This document shows, one piece after another, positions 12,195 to 23,601 of a stretch of DNA of 64,000 nt (the first letter of the stretch is position 1; each line of letters starts with the position of its first letter). The notes under the pieces were generated by a model, which worked only from the letters and a program-made list of their open reading frames with translations, did not search any database and was not told the origin of the DNA. The DNA is taken from NCBI GenBank assembly GCA_963922205.1, contig CAWUHX010000394.1:153802-217801 (forward strand), given 5' to 3'. The position numbers and the translations under genes are program-made. The DNA is from Romanomermis culicivorax (taxonomy: Eukaryota > Nematoda > Enoplea > Mermithida > Mermithidae).

Positions 12195-13776
12195 CTAAAA
12201 TTCTAGCTTCAATTTTAAAAATTCTTTCAACGAATCGATATTCCATCCTTCGATATTAACGGATTGTTCGACTTGACCGTCGTCGTTTAGAAAATTCAAT
12301 TTGGGCAACGCGCCGGGTTTATGAACGTGTTCCAAACCCGACCAAATTTTAAAATCTTTCGAATTGATGAAATCTATTAAATTAAAGGGAAATAAAATTA
12401 TTTACAATTGAATAAAAAAATAAACGTCTATGAAAAATGAATCGAATTATACACAAAATAATAAAACAAATAAATTAATTAGCTGAAAATTGAAGTTTTT
12501 TAAAAAGGGTGGAGAAGGTTCATGGAATTTTATATCAAGATACTCACCGGTGATATGAGGAAACATTCCGAATTTACAACGACACATAACTAGTTGTGCA
12601 CGATTGTATTTCTAAAAAAACAATTTGCATTATTAATCCAACAGTCCATTTAGAATACAAATTAAGAAACTGACGAACTTTTAAAAAATATTTTATCGAC
12701 TCGATGAGTGAAGTTTAGAATATTTATCCTACGAGAAGAAAGAAGATTTCCAAAAATTTTGATTGACACTAAGCTTTTTCTATCTCAACCTTCTCACACG
12801 CATGATCTAACACATATTTGATTTTTCATAATTAAATAGCAGTAAAAGATTTTAATAGCTTCATATGTAATTTCAATATTTTTGTTATAGGAAAATATGA
12901 TAATTCAATTAAGAACAACGAGTTTTAGGAAAATATTATTGCACATAATGAATGAACCGCGTACATATCCTATTTCTCAAGCTTTTAAATTGTTTACAAT
13001 GATAAAATATAAACACTATAAACAGTCTATAAAACATTTCAGAATAGAAAAATATGATAAAGTTTCCGATTTTCTAATTTTGGTTTAAAAAACATACTTG
13101 TTTAAGTTTAATCACTCAGTAATTTGATTTGATTTACTAGACAACTGCAGTTTCCAAACGCGAATAGAAATTTTTGGGTAATTGCGATACTAATTAAGAT
13201 AGTTTCCAACAGTTTTCCCAAATAAAATCCCCGTTTTCCAGGTCATTTTCCAAAAATTTTCAGACCAGAAACAGGCAGTAATTGATACGTATAAAATGGT
13301 AAATGATTTGTTCATCAGAAGCTGTGATATAGACGTTATAAAGCACATAAGATAATAAAAAATATTATCAAATCGATTTTAAAATATTTTAAACTCATTT
13401 CCAGCTGAGCGATTTATAGGCTCAACAAATTTTTTTCCGACTTTAAATAATTTAATTCCAACCGCCGTATTTTTTCTGTCTCGGTAACAGCTCATTTTCC
13501 GTTAAGGAACTCACTGTTTTTAAAGTTTCTTTGTTCAGAATCACTCTTTTTTCCACATTTTTTAAGAATGATAATTCTTAGTTCATAAACATTACTTAAT
13601 CTTACCTTTTCTTCTTGACTAGCGGGAGTTGAACAACATTTTTCGCAGGTGGATTTTAAAGCGTCCAATTTCCATCGATATAATTCTTGGCAACCGTCGC
13701 ACGTTAAGGCGGGCGTGAATCCGTGAGGTCGACAGGCGTCTTCGTCGAAAATGAAGTCGGCGAAAAGTGTACAAAT
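12195..13776 (-). CDS. SELENOF/Sep15 homologue with Cys in place of Sec
   Basis: ER-lumenal thioredoxin-like protein of the SELENOF (15-kDa) family, which in animals binds UDP-glucose:glycoprotein glucosyltransferase and acts in glycoprotein quality control. Three exons in reading order: 13776-13606, 12611-12548, 12373-12195 (stop TAG 12197-12195), all GT/AG with matching phase. The first gives the Cys-rich partner-binding domain (DEDACRPHGFTPALTCDGCQ, then CEKCC). The second gives the redox motif, MCRCKFGMFPHIT, where vertebrates have CGU followed by KLGRFPQV. The third gives the C-terminal strand and helix (LPKLNFLNDDGQ, then NIEGWNIDSLKEFLKLKLEF), ending where the human protein ends. Sec is replaced by a TGT cysteine, so no UGA recoding or SECIS is needed. 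The first exon, with start codon and signal peptide, is not identified. It should lie above 13776, after which the visible part begins in phase 0. Confidence 0.9.
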
Positions 13777-15148
13777 CTAAATAAGCAAAATACGCACTGC
13801 ATGCAAAAGCTTGTATTCACAAAATTTTTTTGCCTTTCTGAATGTAGAAAAAGACGTGTGGAATGAGCATTATTACTAATAATTTAGTCATTCATCATTA
13901 AGCAGTAGACAAAACTTGGAAGGTACTCAGCCTGGCCACTCGCCAGGGAAGATATAACTGACAAGAGAAATCTACCAGAATGCTAAAATTGAAAAAAAAC
14001 AAAAACAAAAAATTAAGGTTCAAATATTAAAAAAGATATTTCTGACTGATCTCGACAAGATCTATTCACTGTTGCCTACCGTTGTTACGTTTTTGAAGAC
14101 AAATAATCTAATCGCCTGAAATAAAGTACGTTCTCGCTCAAACTTCTCAAACTGAAAAACTCAAAAAAACTAAATTTTGAAAGGCGAGTTTTCGCTAGCC
14201 CTGGAAAAAGAATACGGTTGTAGGAAACTAGAAATCATAGTACGCATAAGGCTACAAAACTTTTACGGTTTCACTAAAATAAATATTTTTCATTTGGAGA
14301 ATAGAGGACAGAAATCCGCAAGGTCAGGTATTCAGATAGGGATAGAGTTAAAAATTCGCGGAAGTAGTGTAGCTAAATGTCCACTAAACACGCTATTTTT
14401 CCGGAGGTTAGGCAATCACTCACTGAGCAATTTTTCGAACTGGGGGTAGCAGCAATATTCTCCTCATACTCCTCCCTGTGGGGCAGTCTGATGGAGGACA
14501 ATATTTTCATCTAATGCATTCAGTTTTTCCTCGAATGAGGTCTTTGAAGATTTTAGTTTTATTCGATCAAGATCTCAAAATTTTCTGGCGCTCAGTGCCG
14601 GGTCATCCTTATAACAGTCATTATTTTTCAACAGGAACAGCCGTTACCATGTCCCCCTGACTTATCAATTACCTTACAACATTTTTATCGACTGAAGTAT
14701 GTCATGTCTTTGTTTAATCGTTAATCTTTGGCATTTTGTTAGAATTTTAACGTGGGCTTTTCTCCATGAAGTTTTCCGTTGCTCGAAGTTTTCCAAACGT
14801 TGTAAACGTAAATTTTATTTAGAAAACGATAAAAACATCGTTCTAGACTAAAAATTTAAAGCTTCTATTTAGGGAATAATTACTAAGAATTAGGGAAGAA
14901 TTGTTAAGAAGATTCATTCCCCAACATTTTAGATTATAAAAATTCGAAACGTTTTCCGGTGCAAAATTAAATCTGCAATTCGAATCACAGAAATGTCAGC
15001 AGCAGTTAAATTCCTTGGAAGTCAATCGCTATTATGCTTTTCATCGTTGTATAATCTCTATTTTGTCGTCTGTTAGCACTGTCTGACTTAATTTCTAACT
15101 AAATTTTTTGTCTTTTCCTCATTTTAATGAAATACTGATTTCTGGAAC
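13777..15148. other. Upstream region, missing first exon not found
   Basis: The signal-peptide exon of the SELENOF-like gene is expected on the minus strand here or further right, but I could not fix one. It is probably under 30 codons. At 14300-14410 there is a dispersed repeat that reappears inverted near 63060-63180: the frame GSSVAKCPLNTLFF here and GGSVAKCLLSKLFC there are copies of the same DNA. Near 14585 there is a degenerate CGGCGCxxxGCGCCG palindrome. Otherwise nothing. Confidence 0.4.
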
Positions 15149-15156
15149 GTCAGAAT

Positions 15157-15416
15157 CATACATGCACATAGGGGGTAGGGGGGGTAAACCCCCATACCTG
15201 AGACCCTGGCCACCCGCTCCTGACCAAAAAAAATCGTCAAACACCCCCCCTGAACCTTTTCCAAGACAAGTTTTTTGATGATTCTTATGCATATTGTGTA
15301 TGAAAAACAGGCTTGCAAAACTTTTTTTTTGTTTTTTTGCTCACCCACCCCCCATACCCCCTTGGAAAAAAGTCCATGGACCCTCACCCCTGGAAAATTC
15401 TTGCTGTGCATGTCTG
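15157..15416. mobile_element. hAT-type MITE, CATACATGCAC family
   Basis: Starts CATACATGCACATAGG and ends with the inverted GTGCATGTCTG. It is flanked by an exact 8-bp duplication GTCAGAAT (15149-15156 and 15417-15424). Four copies in this window all have 8-bp duplications, which points to mobilisation by a hAT transposase. This copy has GGGGGT-rich ends and a shortened interior. Confidence 0.9.
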
Positions 15417-15424
15417 GTCAGAAT

Positions 15425-16412
15425 GCTTTAATAACAATGATTAATTAAGTCGAAAATAATATGTCGTAAATATAAAGAATAAATATACGTGAAAGGCGTA
15501 ACATCTAAAGAAATTAGCGAATTAAGTTACACCTCTAAGAAAGGTATCAAATTTACTCTTGAAGGATATCAGAAAAGTTTGAGTAAACTTCCGAAATGCA
15601 TAAAGCATTTGCAGCCACTATATGAGCGTTTTTTAAAGACAAGAAAAAATTCAAAGTTTGGTCGTCATTGTTCCTTTCCCCAAATCGGGTTATTTTAAGG
15701 AAAAAATTCGGAAATGTGGAGAAAATTTTAGGTACGGTATGGTTCACATGTGCGAAAACAAAGTTTATTCGCACACAGCAACCGAATTTCATAATCCTTT
15801 TTGACGTTTTGTTATGATTAGAAAATTACTGGCTCCAGATATATTAGAATGTTCAATCAAGCTCAAAAACATAAATAAAGCATCTCTCGAAATTTTTGAA
15901 CGGAAAAACAACTAACGCCAAAATAGGGGAAATATGGTTTAAATCTTTCGCCGAATGGCGAAAAAATTACGGTCATCAATTTTTGCAGAAGAATAAGCTG
16001 GAATAAATACATTTTTCGACGTTTTAGAAGCCGTTTTTTTGTTTAAATTAAGCGACGTTGTTAATTTTAGAGCCAACAACAAAAAATTTCCCTGTGCAAC
16101 CAAATTTTCCCCATGTTGTACATTGCAACGTGGTCTGTGCAGAAAACCCCGGGCTGAGAAGCTATCTAGCCGTGTTATCTAAACAGCCACGCGGCTATCT
16201 AGCCAAGAAAAGTACATTTTGACTCAGTGCGGCAATCTAGCAACCGGCCAAAAAACTCTGTGCGGAAATATTCAAAGAAAAAAGGTGTATGGTGTATAAA
16301 AGTTTGAGCATAACGCCGGGCTAAACTATTTTATAGATGCACTAAAATCAGTATTTTTCAGTTCTTGCATGAAAATCTGAGCATTTGGAGGATGACATTA
16401 AAACACATTTTC
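15425..16412. other. No gene recognised
   Basis: AT-rich DNA. The only structure I see is a small repeat near 16155-16255 built on GCTATCTAGCC, in which the palindromic halves alternate. No exon is seen. Confidence 0.35.
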
Positions 16413-16759
16413 ATCTGCAGTCGGTTCCAAGAAAGTGTCTCTCGCGCGAAAATTTGCTATGTCTCTCGATTTTTGCTCTGTTTTGGCTCTACGAGAGACA
16501 AAAGACGGAAATTGGATTCCACGAAATTGTCTCTGACAGAGAGATGCTCTAAGAACTGGCTCTCTTGGAGAGCGGCTCTGTGAAATGGCTCTACAAGAGA
16601 CAGTTTAGAGCCAAATAGGTTCCACGAACCAAAAAAAGTTCTCACGCGAGCAAGAGCAGAGCCATAAGTTGCAAGCTTGCTAGGATCGCGAAAGTCGCGA
16701 AAGAGAGGAGCATAGCTCCTCTCTTTCGCGATTTTTTCCCCGTACGGCAGAAAATTTTT

Positions 16760-17700
16760 TTTTTATTTAGCATTGTAGATTCAAAAATTGACATTTTTGT
16801 TCAAAATGGAGCGCCGAAGACACAGTAAAACGACATTTTTTACGGAAGGGGTCATCGATTGCCAGAAATTACCTCAGGAACGGAGACAATAAAGAAAATA
16901 AATCGATTTTTTTGGACTAAAAAGTTCACAAATCACCTCAAAAAGTAGTTTTCATCTACAAAAACCATGAAAAAACGACGACCCAAAAAATTGACGTTTT
17001 GACCTTTTTTGCTTGAGAAAACACGATTTTTCAACACACAACTTTACCATTTTCGACAGTTTTTTCCCGAATTACCTGCCAAACAATTGCCATTTTAGTT
17101 GATTTTTTTCTTCAAAAATTAACATTTTTACCAAGAAATTGATCTTTTTAATCGCATTGTGAGAGCTCCGGACCGTTGAGTAAACGATCAAAGCCATTTT
17201 TAGAGGGATGGAGTTGACAACTTTCTGAAGTCAAGAGGAGGGGGTCACGCAGTGCTCAAAAATTCGTTTTTTTGACCAAAAAATGGACAAATCATGCCCT
17301 TGATCAATTAATTTTTACTCTAAAAATAATACTGAACATCATTTCGGCGTTAAGCGCCGGAAAAAAATTTCTCCAAGAAAGATGTATTTTTGGTCGATTT
17401 CCGGCCTGTCAACAGCTGGAAGTTGGGGGAGAGAGTCGTCGACAACTGCATATACGATTTAAAATTTTGGGGGACATTTTTGACCATTTTTGTAGAGAAA
17501 TAACTATTAAGTGCCAGAAAAATAACTTTTCTGACCTTCTCGTTCAGAAACCATCATTCTCGACCGGAAATCTGACATTTTTGAAAGTTTTATGTTCGAG
17601 AAAGGACCACATTCTACTAAAAAGCTGACATTATCGATTGTTATTTATACGAAAATTTATATTTTGCATAGGAAAATTGATGTTTTCTAGGTTTTTTTGT
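16760..17700. repeat. Degenerate ~50-bp tandem array, left part
   Basis: Repeated loose copies, about 50 bp apart, of the pattern AAAATTGACATTTTTGACC, then GTTTTTTGTTC, then ACGATTTTC. The same array resumes at 19330-19800 after the nested insertion at 17708-19329, so the insertion split one array. A CGTTAAGCGCCGG motif lies at 17347. Confidence 0.65.
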
Positions 17701-17732
17701 TCAAAAACATACCGGTAATTGGAGGGAGTTAG

Positions 17733-19110
17733 TAGGGATGGGCCGGATCGACTTTTTTGGCGACAGCGGATCCGGATCTTGAGGAACAGATCCGACCGGA
17801 TCCGGATCGGATCTTTCAATAAGTATATGTACTATGTCTAATTTGTCTAAAATTGAGTTGTATGAATTTATATTCATTGGTGTCAATAGATTAATAGATT
17901 ATAAATGATTGAAATGTTCGTTTATTGAAATAGTTAACATGTACTAATTAGTAATTTTCATTCATTAAATTGTATTCATGCTTAGATTAATATTGGTTTC
18001 ATCAGAAAATAAATGAATAGAAATGGATACTTTTTTCAGAAATTATGGATTCAAGTTCTTCTTTCACTAGCAGAGTGTGGGACTACTTCACAGTGTCCCC
18101 AGATGATGAAGAAAAGGCAAAGTGCAATAAATGCAGAATCCAGTTATCCAGAAAAGGTTGTGCTACTGGATGTCAGAGAAAACATTTGGAGAGGAAACAT
18201 ATGGCAATTGCGGCTAAATCAAAAGAAGATAATGAAAATATAAGTAATTGTGGAACGAATTGCTACTAGTATAGTCATGTTAGAAAATTAATTTTTGTGT
18301 TTTCTTTAAAGATAGCCAGAAAACTGAACCTAGCAACTCAAAAACCAAATTAGAAACTTAAATCTCAAACGTCTCTGGACAATCGCTTCATGCAGAAAGT
18401 AAACTTGAATTAGCACCGGCGAAAAGTGTCCCCTATGGACAGCTAGTCAGTGGTGCTGGTCAAATTTATGACCCTACCAAAAATTGTTTGAAGGGTGGTA
18501 CTGTTGAAAAATTACTGTTTCTCAAGTATAATTTTGCTACCATTGCAGTATTTTTGTATAAGCCTCTTTGTACCTGTACAAAGATCGGCCACAAAGTCTT
18601 TGTACGAAGAAATTTTTTTTGTACACTGAAAAAACCATGATCTTTTATGTATTTTCGAACAAAGTTTCTTCCCAATAGCACTCGAGTTCCCGTCTTACAA
18701 ATTAAGAAAATATACTCATAACTTTCATAAATCTGAAAAACTTCAAGTTAAACCTGAAATTTCTGAAAATTAGTTTCATGATGCTTCTCAATTTAAACTC
18801 GGCTTCATGTTTAAAATTAAAATTGCAAAAAAGTTGAAAAAATAGATTTTGACGTTCTGAAATGGGCCAAAATTCGCCTTTTCCATACAGGAGGACCGCC
18901 AACATTTTTTTCTTTACTGGAAATTTTTTCTCCAGAAAGCACGATTTGTAGAAAAATAGTATTGCAAAGAATTATAAAATCCGGCGCGAAGCGCCGGAAA
19001 ATTTTTGGTGTTTTCTAATACTGCAAAATTTTATGTGAATAATAATGAATAAAGATCCGATTATGACCGCATCTTAATCATTGACAACAGCGGATCCCGA
19101 TCCATCTCTA
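17733..19110 (+). mobile_element. hAT transposon, internally deleted, 8-bp TSD
   Basis: Begins TAGGGATGGGCCGGATCG and ends, on the opposite strand, TAGAGATGGATCGGGATCC. Both ends then carry CGGATCC-rich sequence, typical of hAT termini. The exact 8-bp target duplication is GGAGTTAG (17725-17732 and 19111-19118). Inside is a BED zinc-finger frame (18045-18269) and, after it, non-coding DNA with the CGGCGCGAAGCGCCG palindrome (18982). No hAT catalytic (DDE/dimerisation) region remains, so it is non-autonomous. Confidence 0.93.
18045..18269 (+). CDS. BED-type zinc finger, N-terminal hAT transposase fragment
   Basis: A 74-codon frame with a complete BED finger: W12 and F15 of the aromatic start (VWDYFTVSP), C27 and C30 (KCNKC), then H47 and H52 (KHLERKH). 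BED fingers at the N-terminus of hAT transposases bind the element's termini. The frame stops soon after the finger, where the catalytic domain should begin. It may be a relic, or could make a finger-only protein able to bind the TAGRGATGG-type ends (inference). An overlapping frame from 18013 reads the same DNA and is a shadow. Confidence 0.8.
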   Translation: MDSSSSFTSRVWDYFTVSPDDEEKAKCNKCRIQLSRKGCATGCQRKHLERKHMAIAAKSKEDNENISNCGTNCY

Positions 19111-19329
19111 GGAGTTAGTCATCCCCAACTTGGTCAAACCTATACCCAACACCCCGCCCCAAACTCGGAAAAATTGAGAAAAAAGTGATTCTTTTGGTAT
19201 TTTTTGGGAAAATTTTCGAACTTTTTTTTTACTTTTTTCGACCCCCCTTCAATTTTGAAAATTTCGGAACGCCACCCCAAAATTTGGGTTTACCCTCTCC
19301 CCCAACTGGTCGGACCTCTTACAGGTATG

Positions 19330-19800
19330 TTCAAAAAAGGCCATTTTTTCACCGAAATTAAAGTTTCCGACCGTTTTTTGTTCCGAAACAGAATTTTGTG
19401 CAGAAATTTCTTGACGGTTTTTCGGAAATTACCAGTTCCTGCCAAAAAATGATAATTTTGACCGTTTTTCTGGTTCAATAATGTCCCTATTCCACGAGAA
19501 ATTTTCACTTTTAACCAAACCTGAATGTTTCCTAGCAAAGATTGACAATTGTCATCATTTTTTGTTCGAAAGTCACGATTTTCTAGCAAAAGTTGATATT
19601 TTCAACTGTTTTTCGTTCCAAAATCATTATATTCCAGTAGAAAATTTCACATTTTTGACCGTTTTCTATTCAAAAATGAGCATGGTCTACTAAAATCAAA
19701 ATTTTTTAACCGTTTTTTGTTAAAAACTCACCGTTTTCAACTAAAAGTTAAAATTTTTCAGCATTTTCTGCTCTAAAATCAATATTTTCCATCGAAAAAT
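19330..19800. repeat. Degenerate ~50-bp tandem array, right part
   Basis: Continuation of the array at 16760-17700. Seven or eight units can be followed at about 50-bp spacing, each with a TTTGACCGTTTTTTGTTC-like core followed by an ACGATTTTC or equivalent block. Confidence 0.65.
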
Positions 19801-20152
19801 TAAACCACTTATTTTATAAATATAGCCGTATAGAAAATTAGCATAAACACAGAAACGCACGCAAAAATTGTTTTAAATGAAGAGGAGAGATAAAAACTTT
19901 ATCAGGGAAGCGCTAAAGTGTCAAAATTGACGTAAATTTTTATCACAGCGCTGTCTCTCTTTTTGCTCTAATCGTGCTCTCTTTTTGGCTCTCGTGAGCA
20001 AGCTCGCGAGCACATTTGTGGAACGGATTTCCATAGCCAACTCAGAGCCGTCTCTCGAGAGACTATCTCAGCAGAGCCAAAAAACTGGCTCTGTCTCTGC
20101 TCTAAACTAGCTCTCGGAGAGCAATATTCATGGAACCGGCTGCTGATGTATT

Positions 20153-21456
20153 CAGTGTTTTTTTTGCACCGTGCAAAACTTTTTTTTCAGGTTTTTTGCA
20201 CCGTGCAAAAAAATATCAAATGTGAAAAAAATTTGGTGTTTTCATATAGAAAAGATGCATTTTGGTGCATTTTAGTAGGTCCAAATCTCAAAATTTTTCG
20301 GCGCTTCGCGCCGGGTATAAATTTAATATCATTATTATTTATTGTCAAGCTCAGGCGCGGCTTTTAGCATGTCTAACTTCACTTATCACTAATTTTTCAT
20401 AGTTTTCATCGTCTTGAACGTATTATTTCATGTCTAATTGGCAATCTCCAATATATCATTATATTTGATGAAGATCTCCATTTTTCCTCCATACGTTTTT
20501 GGAGAAAGATCAACACATCAATTTGGTGCATTTTAGAAGGTCATAATGTCGAAATTTTCCGGCGCAACTTTAATATCATTATTATGTGTTACATAGCTCA
20601 GACGCGGCTTTCATAATGTGTACCTCCACATATCATTTAAGGTATAATAGTTTTCATCATCCCAAACGTATTATCTCATGTTTTAAACAGTAATCTTCAA
20701 TATTATCTTGATATTTAATGAAGATTCACAGTTTTTCCTTGTAACATTTTTTGAGAAAGATCAATACGTCAAGTCTCTAAACTTTTAGAAGCGATTATTC
20801 CTTTCTTAACGTAAAATCAATTCAGAAGCTTCATGGAAGTAGTTTTCGGAAATTCCTACACTTCCACTCATATCATTTCGGCCAAGTTCATGAGAGTCGA
20901 CGAATAAATTACTGGTTTTAAAATTTTTCAAATAATAAAATTCTAAAAATTACGACTTTTAAACACAAAATTTGAATCTAATTCGTGAAATAAATGTTTG
21001 GAAAATTGATTTTGCTGCGTCGGCGAATGTCAATAGACGAAAAATTTTTCTATCTTTTTTGGGGCTTTTACTTGTCATCATAGAGGACTTAACCATCGAT
21101 TTATCATCTAATGCAAATTCATTATGCTACTAGACAGTTTTATATAAAATTTGTTTCACAACAATGCTTGTAAATTAGACTTGAAACTCGAAAATTTCAA
21201 TTTTTTGCTAAATTTTAATGTTTGAAGTTATAAGTAAAATTTGAAAATTACGCTGATTTGGTTTAGTCTTTCGCCATGGCGTAGAATAACACAGGATACT
21301 TATTTATTACAAATGAAATATTGGCTGCTGTTTGTACATGTGCAAATGAGTCATGTACAAAAAAACCTGTTTATAGTACAAAAAAAATTTTGGTGTGCAA
21401 AACTTTTCTGGTGATTTTTTTGCACTGTGCAAAACAGCTCGTGCAAAAAAACACTA
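20153..21456. mobile_element. hAT-type element, CAGTGTTTT ends
   Basis: Left end CAGTGTTTTTTTTGCACCGT, right end on the other strand TAGTGTTTTTTTGCACGAGC. Flanking octamers are GATGTATT (20145-20152) and GATGCATT (21457-21464), 7 of 8 identical. Within each end lie TTGCACNGTGCAA palindromes. The interior has the CGGCGCTTCGCGCCGG palindrome (about 20299) and a degenerate second copy near 20560. No transposase frame. Confidence 0.8.
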
Positions 21457-21776
21457 GATGCATTCCATGAACACGTCCATCGAATTTGACATTGGAATAT
21501 TATCCTTAAAATAGTAAACTAATGGTTTTTTTCGCAGAGACCTTTTTGCCATTTAACGAGCGGTCAAAATTTTCGTCGTTTTTGGCAATTATTTTTTTTC
21601 GCTCGAAAATACTCACAAGTTACACAAGCGTCATTTAACGCTTTTTTGAGTTGATTGGAACATTCTCATGCGTTTTCAGTTATTAATTTGCTAATAATGA
21701 AATTTTTGATCCTCTAAATTGAACAAAAAATGCACCTTTCCGTATTAGATGAATATTTTTTCCCGCAATTCGGCGA

Positions 21777-22182
21777 CATACCTGTAATTGTGGGGGTGGA
21801 GGATTGGGGAGGCTGACCTCTGCGCAGCTTGGTTGAACCCTACAACTAAATTTTGAGACCCCAACTCGAAGAAAGTAGTTTTTTCTGGCTTTTTTGGGCA
21901 TACCTGTAAGAGGGCCGACCAGTTGGGGGGAGAGTAAACCCAAAATTTTGGGGTAGGGGTCCCAAAATTTCTAAAATTTTGGGGAGGGGAGTCGAAAAAC
22001 GCCCATAAAAAGTCCAAAAATTCTCGAAAATTGTCACCAAAAAAGCCATTTTTTTCCTGATTTTTTCCAATTTTTCAGAGTTTGGGGAGGTTGGGTTGGG
22101 GGTGGGGGTCCCAACATTTTGGTATAGGGTTCGACCAAGTTGGGGGTGGGGGTCCCCCCAACCTCCCCCAATTACAGGTATG
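21777..22182. mobile_element. CATACCTGTAA-family MITE, complete copy plus extra left end
   Basis: 21899-22182 is a full copy in the opposite orientation to the one at 17708: it starts CATACCTGTAAGAGGGCCGA and ends in the inverted CCAATTACAGGTATG. Immediately left, 21777-21898 is a second left terminus of the same family (CATACCTGTAATTGTGGGGG) without its own right end. I found no 8-bp duplication around either, so this may be a recombined or nested pair. The G- and C-rich blocks explain the short open frames here. Confidence 0.75.
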
Positions 22183-22408
22183 TGTATGTTTACTTTCCAG
22201 GTTTTTTCGCCAAAAACACCGATTTGGCGAAAAAACAGTACAATAAGTAAATCAACAGAAAATCGAAGTTATTACAATAAAATTTGAAACTTCTCGAAAC
22301 TTACATAAATTTGCAGCACAACCAAGCTATTGGGTATGAAGGACATTTTTAGCGATACCAAAATTGATGTGGGGGCGCCCGCCTAAAGCCGAGAATTTGA
22401 TATTCAAC

Positions 22409-23255
22409 CAGCGTTTTTTTTTTTGTGCACGGACATTTGTGCCAATTGGCACAAGAGGCCAAAAAAATTTGTGCCAATGGCACAAAAAATTTTTTTTTCA
22501 CTAGAGATATACTGAAAACTGCGGAAAAGTTTTAGGCCAAAAGTTTGATAAAAATTTATTGTTTAACGCATTAATTTTTTGTAAAAATCGTGCCCAACCT
22601 ATTTTTCAGCTGACCATGTCAGTGAGAAGAGAAAAAACTGTGCAACAAAATAGTTCACGAAATTCCAAAAAGAAATGGAATGCTGAGACAATTTAAATAG
22701 CTCTAGAACTGTTCAGGAAGTTCAAATTGATTCAATTTTCGACTACGAACGAATATCTATGTTATGTATATTTAACAACCATGTAAAGACTAGAGAAAAT
22801 AAAGTCGAAAATCGCGTTAATTTTCGATCGAAACATTTTGCTATTATCAACGACATCGATTTTTCTGTTTGAATCAATCAAACACAAAAAGTATAACAAT
22901 TTCAGTTTTAAATCCGAATCTGACCGAATGAAGAGAGAATATTCAGAATTTCTTTTCACTCATCAGTCATGACAGCCGATAAAGTTTGCTGCAACGATAC
23001 TAATACACTGTTGGAAGGGAAATCGTTCGCGTTCGGGTCCGATATACGAATAGAAAATATTATATTCGTTAACTCGGCGCGAAGCGCCGAAAATTTTTTG
23101 CATTTTCAGCCCCTAAAACGTCTAAAAATCAAGGAAATTTAATTTTTGACCAGCCAAAATTTTTGTGCCAATTGGCACAAACGCTCGAAAATTTTTGTGC
23201 CATTCCAAATTTTTTTGTGCCAAAAACCATGTTTTGGCACAAAAAAAAAACACTG
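22409..23255. mobile_element. hAT-type element with GTGCCAATTGGCAC palindromes, exact TSD
   Basis: Left end CAGCGTTTTTTTTTTTGTGC, right end on the other strand CAGTGTTTTTTTTTTGTGCC. The exact 8-bp duplication is TATTCAAC (22401-22408 and 23256-23263). Near both termini are TTGTGCCAATTGGCACAA hairpins, and CGGCGCGAAGCGCCG lies at 23077. No transposase frame, so non-autonomous. Confidence 0.9.
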
Positions 23256-23263
23256 TATTCAAC

Positions 23264-23601
23264 ACAGAAAATTTTCGCAACACAGTAAAATCATTAAAAC
23301 TATGTAAATGGACTACCTTGATAAATGATTACGTGTAGAAAACTCACACAAGAAATAATCCGTCAACTATTCACCTGATTTCAGTCTGTTCGTGAGAATT
23401 ATTTATCCTTTCCTGCGGTCCCGTCTAGCACCATGCCGTTTCGGCTCCGGCCAATGCGGCGCTGGCCATTTCGGCTCCTGACATATGCAAAAACATATGC
23501 AAAAATACAACAAAAAAATTTCATATGCAAAAACAAAGTAATGAAAAATCAGAATTACTTTCCCGGTCGCTTTTTGAGGCTATAGTAATTGTGTGAAAGA
23601 A
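23264..23601. other. Spacer with short GGC-rich repeat
   Basis: Between two elements. At 23435-23480 are three loose copies of a unit like CATTTCGGCTCCTGGCCAATG, then TATGCAAAAA repeats to 23535. No gene. Confidence 0.4.

Larger units (their letters stand above)
17708..19329. mobile_element. hAT-type MITE, CATACCTGTAA family, with nested hAT
   Basis: Left end CATACCGGTAATTGGAGG, right end the inverted GGACCTCTTACAGGTATG. An exact 8-bp duplication TTCAAAAA flanks it (17700-17707 and 19330-19337). Without the nested element it is about 236 bp and carries CCCCAACTTGGTC and CCAACTGGTCGG near its ends. It was split by the hAT element at 17733-19110. Confidence 0.88.
16413..20147. mobile_element. 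Foldback-like element H with GAGAGCC arms
   Basis: The left arm (16413-16665) and right arm (about 19960-20147) are inverted. They start TCTGCAGTCGGTTCCAAGAA and, on the other strand, ATCAGCAGCCGGTTCCATGA, and both continue into dense, irregular copies of TCTCTC, GGCTCT and AGAGCC. The interior is mostly a degenerate 50-bp tandem array, interrupted by a CATACCTGTAA-family element that itself contains a hAT element. I could not find a target duplication. The right flank is further disturbed by a hAT insertion at 20153. Confidence 0.55.

Noticed and set aside
14993-15075. Signal-peptide-like frame MSAAVKFLGSQSLLCF
   Set aside because: It is on the plus strand, opposite to the SELENOF-like gene, and ends in a stop without a donor site.
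18013-18243. Alternative protein MNRNGYFFQKLW over the BED finger
   Set aside because: A shadow frame; only the frame from 18045 has the zinc ligands in order.
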